Assembly (NCBI GenBank): GCA_963721585.1
Contig: CAVRJN010000007.1
Coordinates: forward strand, 620,001 to 684,000
Length of the DNA stretch: 64,000 bases
Reading direction: 5' to 3'
DNA from: Bog-473 sp963721585
GTDB taxonomy: Bacteria; Actinomycetota; Acidimicrobiia; Acidimicrobiales; RAAP-2
The notes under the pieces are model-generated. The model was given only the letters and a program-made list of their open reading frames with translations. It was not told the origin of the DNA and ran no database searches. Position numbers and translations under genes: made by a program. Below, piece after piece: positions 59,066 to 64,000 of the stretch. Numbering within the stretch: the stretch's first letter is position 1; every line of letters starts with the position of its first letter.

Positions 59066-60415
59066 GTGACCGACACCGCTACCGAGTTGACGCGGACCGA
59101 CGAGCTGCTGGTTGAGCTGCGGTCCTGGCTGGACAACAACTGGGACCCCGACCTGAGCGTGGCCCAGTGGTGGGAGCGCCTGGGCCTGGCCGGCTGGTCG
59201 GCGCCCGGGCTGCCCGAGAACGCCTACGGCAAGGCCATGGCCCGCTCGGACGTCGTCCTGGTGCAGCAGGAGATCGCCAAATTCGGCGCGCTCGGCGCCC
59301 CGGCCGGGCTGGGGCTGCTGCTCGCCGCCCCCACCATCGCCACCCACGGCACCCAGGAGCAGATCGACATCTACGTGCGGGACATCGTCACCGGCCAGAA
59401 GGCCTGGTGCCAGCTCTTCAGCGAGCCGCAGGCAGGCTCGGACCTGGCCGGCCTGCAGACCCGGGCCGTCAAGGACGGCGACGAGTGGATCATCAACGGC
59501 CAGAAGGTCTGGACCTCGGGCGGCCAGTACGCCGACCTCGGCATGCTCTTGGCCCGCACCGATCCCGACGTCCCGAAGCACCAGGGCATCTCCTACTTCG
59601 CCTTCAACATGCTCCAGGACGGCGTCGACGTGCGCCCGCTCAAGGAGATGACGGGCCACGCGCTCTTCAACGAGGTCTTCATCACCGACGCCCGGGTGGC
59701 CGACTCCGCCCTGATCGGTGGCCTCAACAACGGATGGGCCGCCGCCAACACGACCCTCATGAACGAGCGGGCCGGCCTCGGCTCCGGTGGGGGCAACGCG
59801 GCCGGTGGCGGCCTGGCCCAACCGGGCACCGTCATGGGCATGCTGTCCCGGCGGGTGGGCGACCTGGTCGCCCCCCATCCCGGCGCGGCGGGCGGCAAGA
59901 AGAAGTCCCAGGCTCCGGGGGGCGCACTGGGCGCCATGCGGGGCGGTGCCGGCCTGCTCATCAGCCTGGCGCAATCGCGGGGGGTCAACCACGACGCCGG
60001 CATCCGCCAGGACCTGGCCCGGCTCTACACGCTCGGCGAGCTCGGCCGCTTCAACGGCCTGCGGGTCAAGGCGGCCAAGGAGCAGGGGCGCGACATCCCC
60101 GGCATGCCCAACGTGGCCAAGCTCTCCATGAGCCAGATCGTGCGGCTGACCCGCGACCTCGGCCTGCAGATCTCGGGACCGGCCGGCATGCTCCACGCCT
60201 ACGACAGCGACGACAAGGCGGCGCTCAAGCACGCCACCGGCGACCCCTTCGCCGGCGGCATCACCGAGATGGCGCTCTTCGCCCAGGCGCCGCCCATCTA
60301 CGGCGGGACGGACCAGGTGCAGAAGAACATCATCGGGGAACGGGTGCTGGGCCTGCCCAAGGAACCCAACAACGATCGCGTGACCCCCTTCTCCGAACTG
60401 CCCAAGAACGCCTAG
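59066..60415 (+). CDS. Acyl-CoA dehydrogenase (FadE-type)
   Basis: 449 aa from a GTG. FAD-dependent dehydrogenase blocks: WCQLFSEPQAGSDLAGLQT, GQKVWTSGGQYADLGMLLART, MLHAYDSD, and the terminal PPIYGGTDQVQKNIIGERVLGLP. The terminal block matches FadE subunits of steroid side-chain-degrading heteromers (FadE26-29 group). It starts the run of acyl-CoA catabolism genes and is followed 42 nt later by the thiolase-like gene. Confidence 0.92.
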   Translation: MTDTATELTRTDELLVELRSWLDNNWDPDLSVAQWWERLGLAGWSAPGLPENAYGKAMARSDVVLVQQEIAKFGALGAPAGLGLLLAAPTIATHGTQEQIDIYVRDIVTGQKAWCQLFSEPQAGSDLAGLQTRAVKDGDEWIINGQKVWTSGGQYADLGMLLARTDPDVPKHQGISYFAFNMLQDGVDVRPLKEMTGHALFNEVFITDARVADSALIGGLNNGWAAANTTLMNERAGLGSGGGNAAGGGLAQPGTVMGMLSRRVGDLVAPHPGAAGGKKKSQAPGGALGAMRGGAGLLISLAQSRGVNHDAGIRQDLARLYTLGELGRFNGLRVKAAKEQGRDIPGMPNVAKLSMSQIVRLTRDLGLQISGPAGMLHAYDSDDKAALKHATGDPFAGGITEMALFAQAPPIYGGTDQVQKNIIGERVLGLPKEPNNDRVTPFSELPKNA

Positions 60416-60457
60416 CCGTCCGCGGCTGGGTCGGATTGGACCGGGGGGTCGACGGCA

Positions 60458-61631
60458 ATGAGCGGGGAGGACCGCAGCCTGCGCGGCGCGGCCGCCATCG
60501 TCGGGGTGACCGACGACGTGTCACCGACCGGAGAGCTCGACCGCACGGGCCGCGAGCTCGAGGTCGCCATGGTGCTCGGCGCGCTCGAGGACGCCGGGCT
60601 CACGCTGGCCGATGTCGACGGCGTCTGCCACCCCGAGTCTGCGGTGGCCTTCGCCGAATACCTGGGGCTGCACCCGACCTTCGTGGAGTCGACCATGACG
60701 GGTGGATCGAGCTACGAGGTCCACGTCGAGCACGCGGCCGCCGCCATCGCGGCCGGGCTGTGCGAGGTGGTGGTGAGCGTCTACGCCTCGACGCCGCGCA
60801 GCGATCGCACGCGGAAGCGCCGGCAACCACGGCGCGGCATGGCGGGGCCCAACCCGATGGCAGGAGTGGGAGCTCCCCTTCGGGCTCCGCCTCCCGATGG
60901 GTCCGTACGCGCTGGCCGCCGCCCGCCACATGCACGAGTTCGGCACGACGTCGGAGCAGCTGGCCGCCATCGCGGTGAGCACCCGGGAGTGGGCCGCGCT
61001 GAACCCGCGGGCCCGCTACCGCGACCCGCTCACGGTCGCCGACGTTCTCGCATCGCCGCTGCAGGTGAGCCCGCTGCACCTGCTCGACTGCTGCCTCGTG
61101 ACCGATGGCGCCGGGGCCTTCGTCATGACCAGCGCGGCACGGGCCCGGACACTGCGCAAGCCACCCGTCTACGTCCTCGGCGCAGCGACCTGCACCGACC
61201 ACATGGGCATCACCCAGATGCCCGATCTCACCACGACGCCGGGGGCGGTCTCGGGCGCCCGCGCCTTCGCCATGGCGGGCCTCGGCCCCGCCGACGTGGA
61301 CGTGCTCATGGGCTACGACAGCTTCACCATCACCGCCCTCCTCCACCTGGAGGATCTCGGCTTCTGCGCCAAGGGCGAGGGCGGGCCGTTCGCCGCCGAG
61401 GTCGGCCTCGGGCCGGGAGGCTCGCTCCCCATGAACACGAACGGCGGCGGGCTCTCCTTCACCCATCCCGGCATGTACGGCATGTTCTTGATCACCGAAG
61501 CCGTGCGCCAGCTCCGGGGCGAGGCCGACGCCCGCCAGGTCGACGGGGCCGACGTCGCCGTGGCCCACGGGTCCGGCATGTTCCTCTCCGTCCTGTCGAC
61601 GGCCGTCCTCGGGACCGAGGCCACCCTGTGA
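60458..61631 (+). pseudogene. Thiolase-like lipid-transfer protein (Ltp/SCP-x type), frameshifted
   Basis: ATG at 60458. The first part SLRGAAAIVGVTDDVSPTG..LELDDAGL-type start leads into STMTGGSSYEVHVEHAAAAIAAGL. A shift near 60857 leads to LPMGPYALAAARHMHEFGTTSE. The rest is LLDCCLVTDGAGAFVMTS and MGYDSFTITALLHLEDLGFC, then NTNGGGLSFTHPGMYGM. The usual nucleophilic Cys in a GGxSG context is Ser (GGSSYE), the Ltp2-like thiolase pattern used in aldol-type side-chain cleavage. It overlaps the DUF35 gene by GTGA. Confidence 0.82.
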
Positions 61632-62142
61632 CCACGGCACGCCCCGTACCCACCGAACAACCCGTATCCACCGAACAACCCGTACCCACCGAGCTCGCGG
61701 TGCGGACGCGCTTCGAGCCTCCGGTCGGCGTCGAGAGCGGGCCGTTCTGGGAGGCCACCCGGCGAGGGGCGTCTCCTCGTGCAGTGGTGCACACGGTGCG
61801 ACCGGGGCGTCTTCTACCCGCGGGCGTTCTGCCCCTCCTGTGCCGGCGTGGCGGGGGACGAGGGGGGTGGGCCGCTCGAGTGGCGTGAGGCGAGTGGCCG
61901 GGCGACCGTGCACGCCGCCGTCGTCGAACACCGGCCGGAGGCGGCCGGTGCGTCGTTCGCCGGCGGTACGCCCTTCTGCATCGCGCTGGTCGACCTGGAG
62001 GAGGGGGTGCGCATGATGACGAACGTCGTCGGCTGCCCACCCGAGGACGTCCACAGCGGCATGGCGGTGACCGTCAGCTGGGAGCCCACTGAGCGACGGG
62101 CGGCAGCTGGCGCTCTTCCGTCCCGCCGAGGAGGAGACATGA
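61628..62142 (+). pseudogene. Zn-ribbon/OB-fold DUF35 protein (ChsH2/Ltp-partner type), frameshifted
   Basis: GTG overlapping the thiolase stop. A linker PTEQPVSTEQPVPTEL precedes FEPPVGVESGPFWEATRRG. After a shift near 61768 the zinc ribbon WCTRCDRGVFYPRAFCPSC and an OB-fold (GRATVHAAVVEHRPEA, PFCIALVDLEEGVRMMTNVVG) follow. A second shift near 62090 gives the end QLALFRPAEEET, with the stop overlapping the FadD start by ATGA. Such proteins bind as a regulatory partner of Ltp thiolases. Confidence 0.78.
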
Positions 62143-63728
62143 CCGCTCCCGACGACAAGCTCGCCGCCGTGTCCCAGGGCATGCTGCACTCGTGGTGGGC
62201 GGACCGGATCCCGGATCGCCTCGCACTGATCAGCCCCCACGGGGACCGCACCTTCGCCGACCTCAACGCGCAGATCAACCGCCTGTCCCGCGCGCTGCGA
62301 TCCCGAGGACTCCAGCCCGGCGACGCCATCGCGCTCATGTGCACCAACGAGCCCGCCTTCTTGGAGGTGCTCTACGCCGCCCAGCGCACCGGCCTGCGCC
62401 TCACCCCGATCAATTGGCACCTGACCGGCGAGGAGGCCGCCTACATCATTCAGAACTGCGAGGCCAAGGCTTTCGTCTGTTCGGGCACCCTGGGCGACGC
62501 GGTCGTGATCGCCGCGGCCGCCGGCGGGCCCGGGCCTCGTCAAGATCAACACGGGCGGCTACATCCCGGGCTTCGAGATGTACAACACCGTGGTGGCCGC
62601 CGAAGACGGCTCCGACATTGCGGACCCGGTCCTCGGCACCCAGATGCTCTACACGTCAGGTACCACCGGACGGCCCAAGGGCGTGCACCGCGAGACCGCC
62701 GCGGTGAGCGCACTGGCCACCCTCAACTTCTGTGGGTACGACGAGGACTACGAGACCATCTGTCGACGCCCACCTTCTGACCGGCCCGCTCTACCACGCC
62801 GCTCCACTGGCCTTCTCGGTGGCGGTCCCCCTCGTCTACGGCGTGCCACTGGTGGTCATGGACCACTGGGATCCCGCGGAGGCTCTGCGCCTGATAGAGC
62901 GGCACGGCATCACCCACACGCACATGGTCCCGACCATGTTCCACCGCCTGCTCGCGCTCCCGCCCGAGACGCGCGAGCAGCTTCGACACCTCGTCGCTCC
63001 GCTTCGTGATCCACGGGGCGGCCCCGTGCCCCGTCCCGGTCAAGCAACGCCTCATCGACTGGCTCGGTCCGGTGGTGGTCGAGTACTACGCAGCCACCGA
63101 GGGCCTGGGCACCCTCGTCGACTCCGAGACCTGGCTGGCCCACCCCGGCACCGTCGGCCGGCCCATGGTCCCGGGCCTGGTCAAGGTCGCCGACGAGGCC
63201 GGCAACGACCTCCCGCCGGGCGAAGTCGGGCTCGTCTTCCTGCAGGCGCCGGCGGCCACGAAGTTCGACTACTACGGCGACACGGAGAAGACGACCGGGG
63301 CCTTCCGCGGGGACTACTTCACGCTGGGCGACATGGGCTACATGGACGCCGAGGGGTTCCTCTACCTCACCGACCGCACCGCCAACCTCATCATTTCGGG
63401 CGGCGTGAACATCTACCCCGCCGAGGTCGACGGGGTGCTCCTGGAGCATCCGGCGGTGCACGACGTGGCCACCATCGGGGTGCCCGACGACGACTGGGGC
63501 GAGACGGTGAAAGCCGTGGTGCAGCTGGCCGAGGGCGCCGAGGGAACGGACGGGCTGGCCGCCGAGCTCATCGCCTTCTGCCGGGACCACCTGGCCCATT
63601 TCAAGTGCCCGCGAAGCGTCGACTTCGTGTCGGAGCTGCCGCGGGAGGATACTGGCAAGATCTTCAAGAGGAAGCTGCGTGACCAGTACAGGGGTGAGCA
63701 GTTCAGGACGGCATCGAAGCCGACCTGA
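62139..63728 (+). pseudogene. Acyl-CoA synthetase (FadD-type AMP-dependent), frameshifted
   Basis: Three frame changes (about 62535, 62765 and 62985). N-terminus MTAPDDKLAAVSQGMLHSWW; the P-loop is MLYTSGTTGRPKGVHR (Y/T-S-G-T-T-G-x-P-K-G). A substrate tunnel follows (LTGPLYHAAPLAFSVAVPLVYG), then VVEYYAATEGLGTLV, LGDMGYMDAEGFLYLTDRTANLI and the catalytic Lys region REDTGKIFKRKLRDQY. It activates a carboxylic acid to its CoA ester. In this context the acid is probably a steroid or long-chain intermediate. Confidence 0.85.
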
Positions 63729-63766
63729 GAAGACAGAGCTGACCAACACCAAAGGAGCTGAACAAC

Positions 63767-64000
63767 GTGGGTATCTGTGACGGACGGGTCGTCGTCATCA
63801 CCGGGGCAGGCCGTGGCATCGGGCGGGAGCACGCCCTCGAGTTCGCCAGCCAAGGCGCCAAGCTGGTCATCAACGACCTCGGCGCCGAGGTGGACGGGTC
63901 CGGCTCCTCCGATGGCCCGGCCGGGCAGGTGGTCGACGAGGTTCGCGCCATGGGCGGCGAGGCCGTCGCCAACGGCGATGACGTCTCGGATTACGAGGGC
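63767..64000 (+). CDS. SDR-family oxidoreductase, N-terminal part at the window edge
   Basis: A GTG at 63767 with AAAGGAG upstream starts VGICDGRVVVITGAGRGIGRE, the TGxxxGIG motif. Then comes VINDLGAEVDGSGSSDGPA with the Asp that selects NAD(H) over NADP(H). It continues past the window. It resembles the SDR at 1-382 across the visible overlap. 38 nt downstream of fadD, same operon direction. Confidence 0.85.
   Translation, partial: MGICDGRVVVITGAGRGIGREHALEFASQGAKLVINDLGAEVDGSGSSDGPAGQVVDEVRAMGGEAVANGDDVSDYEG

Noticed and set aside
1..64000. CRISPR array
   Set aside because: No regularly spaced direct repeats of 23-40 bp with unique spacers were seen; the repeats found are attachment sites, IS ends, iteron-like decamers or protein-coding repeats.

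Overview
The window is high-GC DNA with the gene content of an actinobacterium. Several traits point to an uncultured member of class Acidimicrobiia or a close relative: frequent GTG/TTG starts and 4-nt start/stop overlaps, the actinobacterial YCII plus ECF sigma pair, DUF4235, DUF4389, murT-gatD beside a HAD-PlsC fusion, a RepSA-type replication gene, and a secreted protein ending in 'ASDGGIFSFGDA' repeats. The placement is inference; no rRNA gene or other taxonomic marker is present.

Left part (1-17.5 kb): a partial SDR gene, a YCII protein with its ECF sigma factor (badly frameshifted), a TrmA/RlmD-type RNA methyltransferase (frameshifted), a zinc-responsive ArsR-CDF pair, a penicillin-binding protein 2, a secreted FG-GAP plus six-repeat protein, a crotonase, small enzymes, a 955-aa STAND/TPR/BTAD regulator, and a loosely coded stretch (14.3-17.5 kb) with a Thr-rich membrane-anchored protein and DUF4235.

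Integrated element (17508-30449): a 43-bp exact repeat of the 3' part of tRNA-Val(CAC) marks the left end, and the intact tRNA gene sits at the right end. A tyrosine integrase lies against the tRNA and a RepSA-like rolling-circle initiator lies just upstream of it, as in actinomycete integrative elements (AICEs). Cargo: an RHH antitoxin-like gene, an XRE-nucleotidyltransferase fusion with a stump of a HEPN toxin, a HigBA-type pair, a P-type proton ATPase, CsbD, LapA, STAS and zinc-ribbon genes, and an IS481-family insertion with a 14-bp target duplication. No FtsK/TraB-like transfer gene is visible.

Right part (30.6-64 kb): a TetR regulator divergent from a tight four-gene operon (acyl-CoA reductase-HAD fusion, zinc alcohol dehydrogenase, LarA-like protein, PlsC acyltransferase), which is the best candidate for an undescribed lipid pathway. 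Then come an RNase Z-like hydrolase, the gatD-murT-HAD/PlsC operon, LysR, an OafA-like acyltransferase, an oxidoreductase-tldD-tldE operon, DUF4389, a beta-lactamase-like hydrolase, an HD protein, a sulfotransferase, and at 57.8-64 kb a set of acyl-CoA catabolic genes (DUF1214, acyl-CoA dehydrogenase, Ltp-type thiolase, DUF35, FadD, SDR) resembling steroid or long-chain acyl degradation clusters.

About a dozen genes are broken by small indels, concentrated at 0.5-3.4 kb and 56-63.7 kb, at least two in homopolymer runs. Residual sequencing error is as likely as real pseudogenization, so genes marked disrupted should be read as probable full-length genes in the organism.
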